This document shows, in pieces, positions 22,047 to 32,215 of a stretch of DNA of 64,000 bases. The position numbers and the translations under genes were made by a program. This DNA comes from Chrysaora quinquecirrha. Its lineage: Eukaryota > Cnidaria > Scyphozoa > Semaeostomeae > Pelagiidae. The notes below the pieces were generated by a model. The model was not told the DNA's origin. It made no database searches and saw nothing but the letters and a program-made list of their open reading frames with translations. Numbering within the stretch: position 1 is the stretch's first letter; every line of letters starts with the position of its first letter. Location: contig JACTAT010000048.1 of the NCBI GenBank assembly GCA_014526335.1, positions 3,746,445-3,810,444 of the forward strand, read 5' to 3'.

Positions 22047-23646
22047 CAGGGTGGCCCAAAAAAAAGGGACCCCCCTAGGTAAATAATTTTTAATTTATTT
22101 TTTGTAAGTGGGAATTACATGAAAATTATAATACTTGATATTCAACACAAGTGAGATATTTCTTGGAAATATGGTGATGATAAGAGCATCCATCTCGGCG
22201 CAATTAGATGTTAAACTAATGATGTCCCAAAAACTGCTGTTTTGACGGGAAAAATTGACAATTGATCACGACAGTGAACAAGGAAAACAAACATTTTGCA
22301 AATTATTCCATGTAAAGCAAGATGCCTACAATATCAGTAGAAGATAAACACCTAATAAAGAATTTAAGAATTGAAAAAGGATGGGGAAGAAAAAGAATTT
22401 TAGCAGAGTTCCCTAACAAAAATTGGACGATGGGTGGTGTTGCGAAGTTGATTAGGAAAATCGATGAGACCGGTAGCATTGAAAGAAGAGTGGGTAGCGG
22501 TCGTCCACGGACAGCGCGAACTGAAGAAAATGTTAATGCGATTCAGGAGTTGATTTTAAGTCAAGAAGAACCCGGTGAACATATGTCTCCAAGAATGATA
22601 GAACGAAATACCGGGATTTCAAGATGTACAGTTCAACGCGTCGTTAAGAATGACCTCCAGATGAATGTTTTTAAGCGGATTAAAGTGCAAAAGCTTGAGG
22701 GCCCCCACATCTTACAAAGGCAAATAAGGGTTCCTGATCTATTGGCAAGGTTCCCCGACAACAGAGCAATCAGGAGAATATGGTTTAGCGATGAGAAATC
22801 CTTCACTGTTTCCCCTCCTTTAAACAGCCAGAACCAGAGAATTTATTCATTAGCAGGACAAAAGCGTGATGTTTCCCCAGAAAGACTGCTTCACCAGCAA
22901 CCAACGTTTTCACCCAAAGTAATGGTTTCAGCATTTGTTTCAATCATGGGAAAGATTCCTCTTGTTTTCATCGAGCAAGGTGAAAGATTGAATGCTGTGT
23001 ACTATCAAGAAATTTTACAGCAGCATCCGCCAAATATACGCGCGATATCTGGCGAAAATTTTACAATCCAGCAAGATGGTGCCAGATGTCATACTGCGCG
23101 CTCTACTCAGGATTTCCTTGAAGTAAATGTTCCTGATTTTATTAAAAAAGATCAATGGCCGCCAAATAGCCCTGATTTAAATCCCTTGGACTATTCAATT
23201 TGGGATTCTCTAAGCAAGCTCGTCTATGTGCATGAAAACAACGTGCATGATATTCCATCATTGCGTACTGCTATCGTGCTTGGATGGGAATCATTGCCCC
23301 AACGTAAAATTGCCAGGGCCATTAACGCATGGCCAGCAAGATTAGAAAAGTGCATTGAGCAAGACGGAGGACATTTTGAACACATAATTTGACATATGAA
23401 TGAGTTGTTGATTTTTCTGTTTTGTTGCGTAATGAAGTTGCAAATTTTGTTACAGTATGTTTTCGGATAGAAAAGTTTTGAAGTCAATTTATTCTGGGTT
23501 GCTAACCAATATCATCACAATATTTCCAAGAAATATCTCACTTGAGTTGAATATCAAGTATTATAAATTTCATGTAATTCCCACTTACGAAAAAAAAAAA
23601 TTAAAAATTATTTACCTAGGGGGGTCCCTTTTTTTGGGCCACCCTG
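22047..23646 (+). mobile_element. complete mariner-type transposon (DD37D), 1.6 kb
   Basis: The ends are inverted repeats of about 135 bp beginning CAGGGTGGCCCAAAAAAA (22047-22181 and 23512-23646) with only a handful of mismatches. A TA dinucleotide lies on each side (22045-22046 and 23647-23648), the standard target duplication. The left end sits in the TA tract at the 3' end of the Penelope copy. A single intact transposase frame fills the interior. Confidence 0.95.
22322..23392 (+). CDS. mariner/Tc1-superfamily transposase, DD37D
   Basis: An intact 356-residue protein, within the usual 340-360 range. The N-terminal helix-turn-helix region (about residues 1-115) includes the GRPRTA hook between two DNA-binding subdomains (GSGRPRTAR at 58-66). 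The catalytic core has IWFSDEKSF (Asp157), IQQDGARCHTA (Asp252) and PPNSPDLNPLDYSIW (Asp290). Thirty-seven residues separate the second and third Asp, giving DD37D, the signature of the maT-like branch. The enzyme cuts at the inverted repeats and inserts at TA. The ATG at 22322 follows AAGCAAG and leaves about 275 bp of 5' leader, most of it inverted repeat. There are no stops or frameshifts, and flanking repeats and TA duplication are intact, so this is a candidate for recent activity. Confidence 0.93.
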   Translation: MPTISVEDKHLIKNLRIEKGWGRKRILAEFPNKNWTMGGVAKLIRKIDETGSIERRVGSGRPRTARTEENVNAIQELILSQEEPGEHMSPRMIERNTGISRCTVQRVVKNDLQMNVFKRIKVQKLEGPHILQRQIRVPDLLARFPDNRAIRRIWFSDEKSFTVSPPLNSQNQRIYSLAGQKRDVSPERLLHQQPTFSPKVMVSAFVSIMGKIPLVFIEQGERLNAVYYQEILQQHPPNIRAISGENFTIQQDGARCHTARSTQDFLEVNVPDFIKKDQWPPNSPDLNPLDYSIWDSLSKLVYVHENNVHDIPSLRTAIVLGWESLPQRKIARAINAWPARLEKCIEQDGGHFEHII

Positions 23647-23976
23647 TATATTGTAGATATATATATTTTAAATCTCCATTATGGACTTGTTCTATGTACG
23701 AATTCCCAATTCTTCAGCCAATAGTTTTATTAAAGTATGCTATTATAAGTTTTAATCAATGACATAGCAGTTTATTCCTTTTAGATTGTGGAAGATGATC
23801 GAGATCGTGTGGCTGTTTGCTACTTTATCTAGATGCTTGAAGTTGCAATATTTACAAGCCGGTCTTCTGTATTTCCCACCAAGCCTATTACAGAGATCCC
23901 AACTGAGACGATTTGAACGTGACGTTCGAATTATTACGCCTTCATAATTAAACAATCAGATTGTAGGATTTCTCGT
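23647..23976. other. flank between the mariner element and the heat-shock-element array
   Basis: A minus-strand frame at 23752-23955 contains CKYC and RPACKYCNFKHL but is too short to name. No other feature is supported. Confidence 0.35.
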
Positions 23977-24087
23977 TTCTAGAATCTTGTGGAACTTTCT
24001 GCAACATTCTGGAAACTTCTGGAAAGTTCTAACCAATCAGATTGCGGGATTCTTATGGACGTTCCATTTTTCTGGAACATTCTGGAA
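23977..24087 (+). promoter_or_regulatory. dense heat-shock-element array with CCAAT boxes
   Basis: From 23977 to 24029 eleven consecutive pentamers alternate TTC and GAA in perfect 5 bp phase with two single-base mismatches (TTG at 23987, CAA at 24002). The core 24007-24029 is perfect. After a CCAAT box (24032-24036, in AACCAATCAG) a second perfect four-pentamer element lies at 24070-24087. Trimeric HSF binds three or more such alternating pentamers. An AATTATTCAT stretch lies about 40 bp downstream (about 24126), and a putative 5' exon ends at GAG|GTAAGT near 24281. Which gene it would drive is unclear. Confidence 0.7.
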
Positions 24088-24099
24088 GGTGGGCAAAAA

Positions 24100-24782
24100 A
24101 TTCAATCGCTCAGGAGGACCTCATTAATTATTCATACCAAGCACTCGGGTGACCTTTTTGTCATTGCAAAACGACAACCTTGTGCTGGCTTCGGTCGGCT
24201 CGGCAGTTAGGTGAAGGTGACGAGACCAGCAAGCAATTTTGGGAATGGCGGCCTTCTGATGCTCTGTGGCGCTGCTGTAGAGGTAAGTTTCAACATTAAC
24301 TTGAAGTTTAGATTTGCTAGAAATCAAAATCACGGACACTGTATTTAAGCAATTGAAAACTGAACTGATTAAAAGTAGATACAACTTTAGAATTGAAAGC
24401 CAAAGCGTCTATGCAATAAAGATGTAGAATGGGGCTATCAGGCTATGTTAGGCCAAAAACCGCCAAAAAGGCAAAGCCAAAAAAGAGCAAGACTTTCAAT
24501 GGCCTAAAGAACGTTCAGGAAAGTTTGGCACTACAATACAAATCTTAAAGTGCCTAAGTTTTTCATTCAAAGAGCCTAGACTATGTATTACATTCAGATT
24601 TTTGCTACATTTCTTGGTAAACAACAATAACAAAAGATCTAGACTTTATGGGCTTGAAGTCAACAAAATAAGCTAACAAGAAAATGTCAGGTATAGGTAA
24701 AATATTTACATAAAAGGTTTTACGACAATAATCATATATCTACTATAATAGTAATAATTATCCAATTATAAAATTTAAACAT
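24100..24782. other. possible 5' untranslated exon and intron; no CDS seen
   Basis: A strong splice donor (GTAGAG|GTAAGTTTC) lies near 24281. Upstream, GGGAATGGCGGCC offers a short ATG frame that stops at once. This would fit a non-coding first exon of a plus-strand transcript starting below the heat-shock-element array. No following exon was identified. Confidence 0.3.
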
Positions 24783-25665
24783 TTATCTTCTTAACTTCCA
24801 GCACTCATTACAGTACCAGAGTGTTATATCATCATCTGAAACCCAATCTTCACTTGCATCATCCTGGCAACTGAAATGAAATTTTTCAGCACAAACATTG
24901 CAGACAAACATCTGTTCTTCATCATCAACTGCCAATGGCATACGACAACTTGTAAACTTGTAAAGTACTAAGATGATAAACATTCTGGCTTTGAGCAGAT
25001 GGAAAAGGCTGCATCTTTCTTCCAACAAGACATTGAATGAAGTGATTTCTCATCTGTGACACATCATATATGGCCCTTCGAGGATCTTTACCAAAGCCTA
25101 TGTCAGTTGCAAAAGCAATTGCAAATAGGCCACAGTTGAAGGTGTCTGGCTGCTGTTGCACATGCTCCATTTTCAAGTAAACAACAGGCTTTCTTGTCAC
25201 AAGCAGAGATGCAATTATGGCATTCATCTCTTGGTTTACTGCATTTGACATCATGCTATCAAGGACCTTTATTGAACCCTCATGATGTACTCCAACGGTT
25301 GATAAGGCAACCCAATGGTTATTTGACTTATTTATTATCTGAACAAATTCAGAAGGCATGACATCAAATTGCAGACCTTGTTGAAGAAGACTATCCTGGA
25401 ATCCTCCAATCAATGGGAACTGCTGTTTAAGAAGTTGCTGGGCTGCATTGATATGTTTATCATTCAACCACATATCAGTTGAAAGCAGAATTTCTTTGTC
25501 ATCCATGGTAAGATGAATTGAACCAATCGATATCCATGAATTATTGCTGGTTTCGGAAACATTATCCTCTTCATCATCAGATATCACCAATTCAGGCATC
25601 ATGACTTCAGTTTCAATTAATTCCCACGAAAGTAATGAGTGTCTTATTGTAGCTGACCAAAACAC
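24783..25665 (-). pseudogene. Ulp1/SENP-type cysteine protease with C-terminal zinc finger
   Basis: The frame 25665-24925 gives an Ulp1-like catalytic domain: DKEILLSTDMWLNDKHINAAQ near residue 60, NNHWVALSTVG (catalytic His), IKVLDSMM (Asp), and QPDTFNCGLFAIAFA (Cys, with the oxyanion Gln before it). An acidic N-terminal stretch precedes it. Beyond QPFPSAQ the reading shifts by one base (somewhere about 24930-25000) into the frame 25028-24783. That frame continues CRMPLAVDDEEQMFVCNVCAE, FHFSC and LWYCNECWK, a PHD-type finger with C-x2-C, H-x2-C and C-x2-C pairs. C48 proteases remove SUMO-like tags. The Ulp1 plus PHD pairing matches a multicopy gene type common in cnidarians. One frameshift, or an unrecognised intron, separates the two domains; no promoter was identified. 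Confidence 0.75.
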
Positions 25666-26379
25666 AATTTAATCTCACATATGTAAGCGTGAAGATTGAT
25701 TGTATATTTATTGTTTCTATATTTTTTGTTTCTATATTTATGATGTAGCCTTTTGTATTTGTTTCAGCTATCAAAAAGAAACATGGCAAGATGTGATCAT
25801 CCAACATTTACTAACTGGATTGACATTTTGCATATAAGGTAAAAGTATTTTCTAATTTCATTCAAGTCAGCAGTCTTTAATTGCTAGGGCAATCTTGCAC
25901 TGTTCATACAGTATTAACCAAAATTTTACCAAATGATCAAGTTCTTTGGAGGTAGAAATAACTTGTAGAGTTCAATGAGATATAGTTGCTTACTTTTTTA
26001 TTAGATCCAGTGCCTTGTTTCCTTTTTCCTGCTCCTTTCAATGTTAATTTCAATTCTACATGGGAAAGAGAATACCAAAAGTTTATTTAAGTTTTTTTGT
26101 TTGCAGATAAGGTAATGTTACATAGCGTTATACATTTAGCACCCCAGAATCCACAAACTCAGCTTATTCTGGGACACATGACTGGTATAAATTTAGTTAA
26201 TTTGTAGTAATATCATCATATGTGAATGCATAGATTTTAGCATGATTCAGAAGCAGCAGGTCAGTAAAGAAGATGCCAGCTAGCATTAATGATTGAAAAA
26301 ACACTGCAAAAATAATTCAAGCAAATTAACCAAACCATAACTGAACATCAAAAATGATGTCTTGAACCTTAACAGATTT
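25666..26379. other. no gene seen
   Basis: AT-rich stretch with no supported frame. It separates the protease gene from the truncated end of the Gypsy element. Confidence 0.35.
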
Positions 26380-27426
26380 TCACATTGCACAACATTTATA
26401 ACTGAACAGGGAAGTCAACTGCTGACAATGTTGGTCTATGCTCTTAGAGAAGACGATAACGTCATCAAAATAACATAAGCACACTTCATAAGCAAGACCT
26501 GACAGAACAGTGCCTATGGCACGTGAAAAAGTAGCAGGTGCAGTAGAAAGCCCATATGGCATGCACAGAAATTCATACAGACCACTATGTGTCATAAAAG
26601 CTGTTTTTTCCCTGTCCTCTGGGCTCATGCTGACTTGCCAATAGCCGCTACGAAGATCTAATGTGCTAAAGAGGCTATACCCATTTAATGTATCAAGGAG
26701 ATCATCCACCCTATGGAGGGGGTTGGCATCCTGTTTGGTCACCACGTTCAATTAGCGGTAGTCAATGCAAAAGCGGAAGGAGCCATCCTCCTTTTTGACA
26801 AGGACTATGAGTGAGGACTCAGGACTAGTGCTAGGTTGAATGACCCCCTGGGAAAGCATTTCAGCTACCTGCTTATCAACCACGGCACGATAATGGTATG
26901 GCAGGCGCCTAGGGTATTGTCTCATGGGGGATGAGTCTCCTGTTTGGATGGTGAGTGGTGGCTGTAGTGTGGCCTGGATTATTGCTAAAAACATCAGGAA
27001 AGGCTAGCAAGGTATCTGAAATCTTCTCCCTATCCCTGACTAGTAATGTGGGACAAACTGCTGCCTGTAGTTCTGCCAAAGTGTTGTCTGCCACTGTGGA
27101 GGTACTGCTAACACTAGCACAAACTGAGGACTGTGAAGATGGTTAGATAGACTCTACACCAGGGAAAAATGGAGCAATTTTCTGATCTGCTTGCAACTCT
27201 ACACTGGATTTAGAAGGATTCATGATTCTGATAGGAACTTTACTAGAATGCACCTGACCTAATGTGTATGCCGTAAGATAAGCCTGGTCTTCAGAGTCGG
27301 TTAAACTACACACAAGGCCTAGTTGCTTGGAGTAACCTCTTGGGACCTTGGCCTGAAGAATGCACTCGGATCTAGGTGGAGTCAGAGAAATTGGCCCTTT
27401 GCAGGACGACTGTATAAAAACAGGTG
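26380..27426 (-). pseudogene. Gypsy pol fragment (linker and reverse transcriptase), 3'-truncated
   Basis: On the minus strand the sequence runs from a protease-to-RT linker (PISLTPPRSECILQAKV) through MRQYPRRLPYHYRAVVDKQV, EMLSQGVIQPSTSPESS, FRFCIDYR, STLDLRSGYWQV (motif A), FLCMPYGLSTAPATFSRA and YFDDVIVFS (motif C). Damage: TAG at about 27143, a frameshift between 27094 and 26994, and TAA after CIDYR at about 26752. The frame is lost soon after motif C, so RNase H, integrase and the 3' LTR are missing. The other half of the element resumes at 29927 beyond the alpha-kinase transposon. Confidence 0.9.
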
Positions 27427-27680
27427 TATGGTGGCCGAGGACTGCCATCGCAAGTTTTGTTTTTTTTTTTAATTTGCATTTATCTTTTTTTTATTTTTAA
27501 CCAATTTTTTTATTTCCACACTAAAATTTTTATTTTGTAAAAAAAATAAACGAAATAAAAAAAAAGATTTAAAATAAAAATTAAAATGAAATAAAATAAA
27601 TGAAAATTTTTAAATAAAAAATTAATTCAGAAAATTAAATATAAAAAAAAATAAAAACATTTTTATCCGCGTGGCCGAGG
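27427..27680. repeat. left inverted repeat of the alpha-kinase transposon
   Basis: It begins TATGGTGGCCGAGGACTGCC and continues as an AT-rich tract ending ACATTTTTATCCGCGTGGCCG. It matches the inverse of 29666-29920 with few differences. Confidence 0.85.
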
Positions 27681-27816
27681 ACTGCCAAAACCTCGTTCCG
27701 GCGTACAGCTGCCAAAACCTCGTTTTCTCGCTTTTGGCGGCTTTTGCCAAAACCGCCAAAACATTTTCTGTGTGCGATGGTGTGTGTGGAATCATGCCTA
27801 TTATGGGATATTGAAG

Positions 27817-29196
27817 ATGGCGGAGAAATGGAAGAACCTCAAGAAGATGATGGAAACGAAAAGAGACATCAACAAAAGGAAAGAAAAGCCGAAGAACGTT
27901 GTTAAGGCAGATGAGCTTACTGTACAACGACTCTCAACCAATGTTTCAGGAAAAGCTCAAAAATACTGCAGGATAGGGCCTCGTGAATTTGTCCCATACA
28001 GGAAGGATGACATCACTTTTGAAGGTATTAAGTCAGCTTGTCAAGATTACTTTTCTTCCAAAATGGATGTTGACAAAGTGATAGATATTGTTGCCAGTGA
28101 ACAAGGGCCGTCCTGTTCCTCATTGCAACAGGTGCCTGACCTTAAATTAATCCACATCAGATTTGTGTCCAAGCCTGCAAGTGCCATAAGTGATGATGAA
28201 GAGTACGATTTCCCAAGTATGCAGATGAAAAAGAGAAAAACAGCATTTCCCATGCACTATGGAAAGTTCAGACAACAGTCAAATAGCTCAAAACAGTTCA
28301 AGAGTTCTTCTATTCAATTGAAATCCAAGCAAGTTGACACTGATTGTAGTAGAAGCCAGGCAAACTTTACTACAAGTATAGCAACTGCCAGCCCAGCAAC
28401 CGGTGGAGGTAAAATCTACCCCAAAAGCCTATCTATTGTGGATATGCTAAGGTTGGGGAAAGTAGTTGAATGTCCTAATAATCTCAAAACCCTTGATGTT
28501 TTCAAATTTAAGATTGAGGGAATGATCTGGTCAACTCTCCCTGAGAAAGTTGAGTTTAACATTGAGGCAGAGGCGTTTGGAGAAGGAGGTTTCAGGCAGG
28601 CCTTCAAAGCAACAAGCACATCACCCAGTTTCAGTGGAAAATGGGTTATCAAAAGGTATCTCCCCAGCACAATGGAAGTTATACAGCAATTAGGACAGAC
28701 CACAGAAGCCCACACAAGAAAGGTGGTTCAGATGCATGCCTTGGCCAAAAATTTTACAGATACCTTTTCTTCAAGGGTGAAAAGTGTATGCAAGGTTGAG
28801 TTTGGTCAGGTACCTGCATACTGTGAAGTTTTCCTTGCAAAGCAGGATGAAGAATGGGTGTCTGTTGAGCCATACATAGGAGGAAGTTTTGTCAAATACA
28901 TAAACAATACTGGAATTGTTACTGAGAGCCTAGAATCAACCGACGTTTGTAAGAAGGTGGAATGTTTGGCACATTATTCATATGAAAAATCTAAGAAAGA
29001 ACTTATGTTATTGGATATTCAAGGCAGTGGTTATACCCTGTATGACCCTGAGATTGCGTCCTCTGCACCAACAGAAGGTGGAGAGCATCTGTTTTGTGCC
29101 TGCAATCTTAGCAATGTTGCAATAAACACTTTTCTCACAAACCATAAATGTAATTATTATTGCCAAATAACAGGACTACAAAATTTGAAAAACTGA
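27817..29196 (+). CDS. alpha-kinase (atypical Ser/Thr kinase), intronless
   Basis: An uninterrupted frame of 459 codons from ATG 27817 (AAGATGGCG, a good context); the frame is open for 15 codons further upstream but without ATG. The N-terminal 240 residues are basic and low-complexity and contain GPREFVPYRKDDITFEGIK. The kinase domain follows: FGEGGFRQAFKA (glycine-rich loop), KWVIKRY (lysine), WVSVEPYIGGSFVKYINNTG, CLAHYSYEKSKKELMLLDIQG (the D-x-Q-G catalytic segment), YTLYDPEIAS, and HKCNYYCQITGL, the zinc-binding end that stabilises alpha-kinases. These are the hallmarks of the eEF2K/MHCK/vWKA group, which phosphorylates sites in helices or coiled coils. All key residues are present and there are no introns. 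It lies wholly inside an inverted-repeat element. Confidence 0.9.
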   Translation: MAEKWKNLKKMMETKRDINKRKEKPKNVVKADELTVQRLSTNVSGKAQKYCRIGPREFVPYRKDDITFEGIKSACQDYFSSKMDVDKVIDIVASEQGPSCSSLQQVPDLKLIHIRFVSKPASAISDDEEYDFPSMQMKKRKTAFPMHYGKFRQQSNSSKQFKSSSIQLKSKQVDTDCSRSQANFTTSIATASPATGGGKIYPKSLSIVDMLRLGKVVECPNNLKTLDVFKFKIEGMIWSTLPEKVEFNIEAEAFGEGGFRQAFKATSTSPSFSGKWVIKRYLPSTMEVIQQLGQTTEAHTRKVVQMHALAKNFTDTFSSRVKSVCKVEFGQVPAYCEVFLAKQDEEWVSVEPYIGGSFVKYINNTGIVTESLESTDVCKKVECLAHYSYEKSKKELMLLDIQGSGYTLYDPEIASSAPTEGGEHLFCACNLSNVAINTFLTNHKCNYYCQITGLQNLKN

Positions 29197-29260
29197 ACGT
29201 CACTAAAAATGCACGAAAAAGGATGTACATCAGATGGTTTAAATAAACTGGTAGGTATAC

Positions 29261-29447
29261 TTATAATATGTTCTGTTTCAATGTTAAATACATTTGCATA
29301 CAATTTTGAGGTAAAATAGTTTGTGGGTCCGGTACTAATGCTTCAAATTGATCCCTAAGGTTTCTTTCCAAATAGTCATCACTGGCATCAAATATATTTG
29401 AATGCAATGCCACCTCTTCTAATTGATCTTCTGTAACAATTTTCTCT
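29261..29447 (-). CDS. orphan terminal exon, unknown product
   Basis: On the minus strand a pyrimidine tract with TTTATTTCAG precedes an exon beginning AGAAAATTGTTACAG. It reads 61 codons (TEDQLEEVALHSNIFDASDD, acidic) to TAA at 29261-29263. The layout is that of a last exon, but no upstream exon is seen before the inverted repeat at 29666. It may be a fragment captured with the kinase gene. The function is unknown. Confidence 0.3.
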
Positions 29448-29665
29448 GAAATAAAAAAAGCAAAGGTTTGAAAGGAAAGAAGCACAATTTTACAGCAGAC
29501 AACACAATATGATCAGATGCATCGGTGTAGGGGTACCTAAAAATAGGGGGCTGCCCGACAAAAAGCCCATTGTTTACTAACATTTTTGCCTGACTACGGG
29601 CAAAAGTTTGCCCAAGTAGGACTCATTTTCTAAAAATTTTTCAATGTTAGAAAATTTCATCCTGC

Positions 29666-29920
29666 CCTCGGCCACGCGGATAAAAATGTTTTTAATTTTT
29701 TTTATATTTAATTTTCTGAATTTATTTGTTATTTAAAAATTTTCATTTATTTTATTTCATTTTAATTTTTATTTCAAATCTTTTTTTTTATTTCGTTTCT
29801 TTTTTTTACAAAATAAAAATTTTAGTGTGGGAATAAAAAAATTAGTTAAAAATAAAAAAAAAGATAAATGCAAATTAAAAAAAAAAACAAAACTTGCAAT
29901 GGCAGTCCTCGGCCACCATA
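29666..29920. repeat. right inverted repeat of the alpha-kinase transposon
   Basis: The inverse of 27427-27680, ending GGCAGTCCTCGGCCACCATA directly before CAGGTG. Confidence 0.85.
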
Positions 29921-29926
29921 CAGGTG

Positions 29927-31445
29927 GAACCTCCCCTTTGGAAACACTAGAAGTGACGGAACAGTTGACTGATTTGGATCCAAGGGAGGGAACCCAAGGA
30001 GTTAAAGGAGTACTACCATGGGGACCCTGTAGAGAATACAAATACTGACTAAAAGTTAACTGTAAATGATAAGATGCAATAAAATCCCATCCCATAACGC
30101 ATTGTAAAGGCTGTAACACATTATCACAAACAAGAAAACACACATAAACACAAAATCACCAACAGGAAAAGAGAACTGGAGATCCACTACACCTGACAAG
30201 TGCAATGGCTCACCAGTTATAGAAATGCATGAGTTGGAAACACTTTGCAGCTTGGGAGGGGTAATGTTTTGCTGTGTACAGTTGTCAAAAATGTTTTGAT
30301 ACACATCCAAGCCCAAATTAGATTGTATCGACCCCATGTTGACAAGTGCAGATAACTGTACACTGTAAAAACATGAGGGGTTGGCTAGGGACTGATTCAC
30401 CGAGGGGAGCAGAAGCAGTTCCAACAGCAAAAATAGAGGGGTGCTCAACGTGCCAACCTAGCGAGGCACCCCTTGATAGTTTAAAAAAAACTTACGGCTT
30501 TGATTTTGTTGCAACGGAGAGATAGCAGAAGTGGGAGATCCTACGAAACCATTATTACTATCGTTCATTACATTGTTCGCACAGTTCTGGCCAACATGGC
30601 CCCATCCAGCGCAAAGTGAGATCTTGGGGCGTCTTTTCTTTTTCGACAGAATCGGACGATGTGGCCTTCTTCGCCGCAGTAGAAACAGCGTACAGAGGAG
30701 CGATAAGCTTGCCAATTTTTTGCGATCGGTACTGCCGCCGTGGCTGGAAATTGCAGCAATCAGCATGGCCTGTCAATCAGCAATTTGGCCAAGAAGGCCA
30801 TTTACATTATCGAGTTGACTTTGTTGCCTTTCTAGCTGTTGTTGTTGTTGTAGACGGTCAGGCTTGACCGGTGGGGCAGCAACCGCAGCACATGTTGCGT
30901 TTTTTTGCAGCAAACTCTTCAACCCACGAAACCGTTGGGCAAAAGTGGTCATAACAGCCAAAGTGGGCGTTGGGTCGTGCTCAAGAAGCTTGAGTTGCAT
31001 GTCACTTGGGAGCCCCTTTAGGAATTGCCGGCGCAAGAGAGCATCAAAGGCAGTTAGCAAAAGGTCCGATTCTTTGAGGCGCCAAAGAAAAAGGTTCGGA
31101 TCCTCGGCTGGTCGTAGGCTCTGTTCTTCGAACTCCCGATAATGGTGTTCTCGGTCAGTTGTGGGTGAAAAGCACCGTTTCAGGCTGGTGACTAAGCGAT
31201 CCAAAGAGACTTTATCATCGTTAGGCAGCGAATTGAAGAAAGGCAGGCCGTTTGATTAGCTGGGCGGCGTCGTCCCACTCATTCGCTAAGGCACAGTGTT
31301 GGAAATGTCTTAACCACAAACTAAAATCGCTTGAACTAAAGCGCTCTGGTACAATAAAACTCGGCATACCTGGGCTCCTGTCACCAATTTGTAACGTATT
31401 TTCCACAGCGGGTTCGGCAGGTATAGCCATAAGCAGAAACACCAA
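29927..31445 (-). pseudogene. Gypsy gag and protease region
   Basis: On the minus strand the 5' part encodes a Gag: PSFIVPERFSSSDFSLWLRHF, then RCFSPTTDREHHYREFEEQSL, LFLWRLKESDLLLTAFD and LKGLPSDMQLKLLEHDPTP, followed by a Gln-rich stretch. A CCHC knuckle (CFYCGEEGHIVRFC, about 30670) follows. An aspartic protease-like part has SALVNMGSIQSNLGL where D-T-G-S is expected, so the active-site Asp and Thr are lost. It then continues CVMGWDFIASYHLQLTF toward the insertion point. At least three frameshifts or stops separate the pieces. A sequence rc TTGGTGACAGGAGCC near 31383 resembles the start of the leader after an LTR, but no LTR pair was found. Confidence 0.85.
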
Positions 31446-31697
31446 GAGAGATAGAGACTTCTGTGTTTTCTTCAGACTTATTTTAGAACTGAATTATATT
31501 TCATAACACTTGATTTTAAACACAAACTATGATTTACATCAATCAACACATTTTACAGTAAAGAGGATATTACAGAGACAGCAAGCACAGTGTTACTAAC
31601 ATTACACCTTTACAGTACAACATTGACAGGAAACAATCCACACATACATGTACATGTTAAATTTTTACAGAAATCACAAGTCACAAATATTACATAC
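31446..31697. other. no gene seen
   Basis: AT-rich sequence between the Gypsy 5' end and a small minus-strand gene. It may include Gypsy LTR remains, which could not be proved because the second LTR is missing. Confidence 0.35.
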
Positions 31698-31946
31698 CTA
31701 AGTGCGCTTTGCATTTACTCCTCCAAAAAATATATTCCTTTCAACATGTTTGTTCACATTCTTATTACATTGCATCAAATTTAACACATCTTTTATATCT
31801 AACTTATTTAAAATATTAGCAAGAATGAAATCATTTGCGATTGTATTTTCAAAATCACAGATTTCTTCCATTTTTGCAATGAACTCAACTAATTTTGAGC
31901 GCAATATACGCAGGTTATATACAAGAAAAAATAATACAAATGTCAA
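31698..31946 (-). CDS. small protein with F-box-like helix pattern
   Basis: A frame of up to 82 codons. An internal Met (MEEICDFENTIANDFILANI) gives a better start near 31872. The sequence ILANILNKLDIKDVLNLMQCN resembles the first half of an F-box (I..IL.KL...D.L....CN), a motif that links substrates to Skp1/Cullin ubiquitin ligases, but the match is weak. It lies in the compact minus-strand gene run of the Polinton-like fragment, and a TGTCAATCAATCAATTG motif lies at its upstream edge (31940-31956). Confidence 0.35.
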   Translation of the reverse strand: MTFVLFFLVYNLRILRSKLVEFIAKMEEICDFENTIANDFILANILNKLDIKDVLNLMQCNKNVNKHVERNIFFGGVNAKRT

Positions 31947-32215
31947 TCAATCAATTGTCAAAATGAATCAATTAGAAAAAGATATTAATCTCCATTGTAA
32001 TAACAAAAGCATTGCCATATCTATTGTTCTTTTTTATGATTTTTTAAGTCTAAACTTCAGGTCAATATAAGAACTCCATTAGATACATTTGTAACGCAGT
32101 TATAATAATTATCTCTCACCGAAATATCTCTCACTGAAATATCGTTATGTTTTCGCGTAATGTACATTAGCTGCTCATCAAAACTGCAGTTTACTTCATT
32201 ATGTTTATAATTTCT

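Larger units (their letters stand above)
27427..29920 (+). mobile_element. 2.5 kb inverted-repeat transposon carrying an alpha-kinase gene
   Basis: The ends are TATGGTGGCCGAGGACTGCC (27427) and its inverse (to 29920), with near-identical AT-rich inverted repeats of about 250 bp on each side. The 6 bp CAGGTG flanks both ends (27421-27426 and 29921-29926); counting one base in, ACAGGTGT/ACAGGTGG would be an 8 bp duplication with one mismatch. The flanks are the two halves of one Gypsy element whose frame resumes across the gap. A GTGGCCGAGGACTGCC motif recurs subterminally at about 27671, perhaps a transposase-binding repeat. No transposase is present, so it would need one in trans. Confidence 0.85.
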
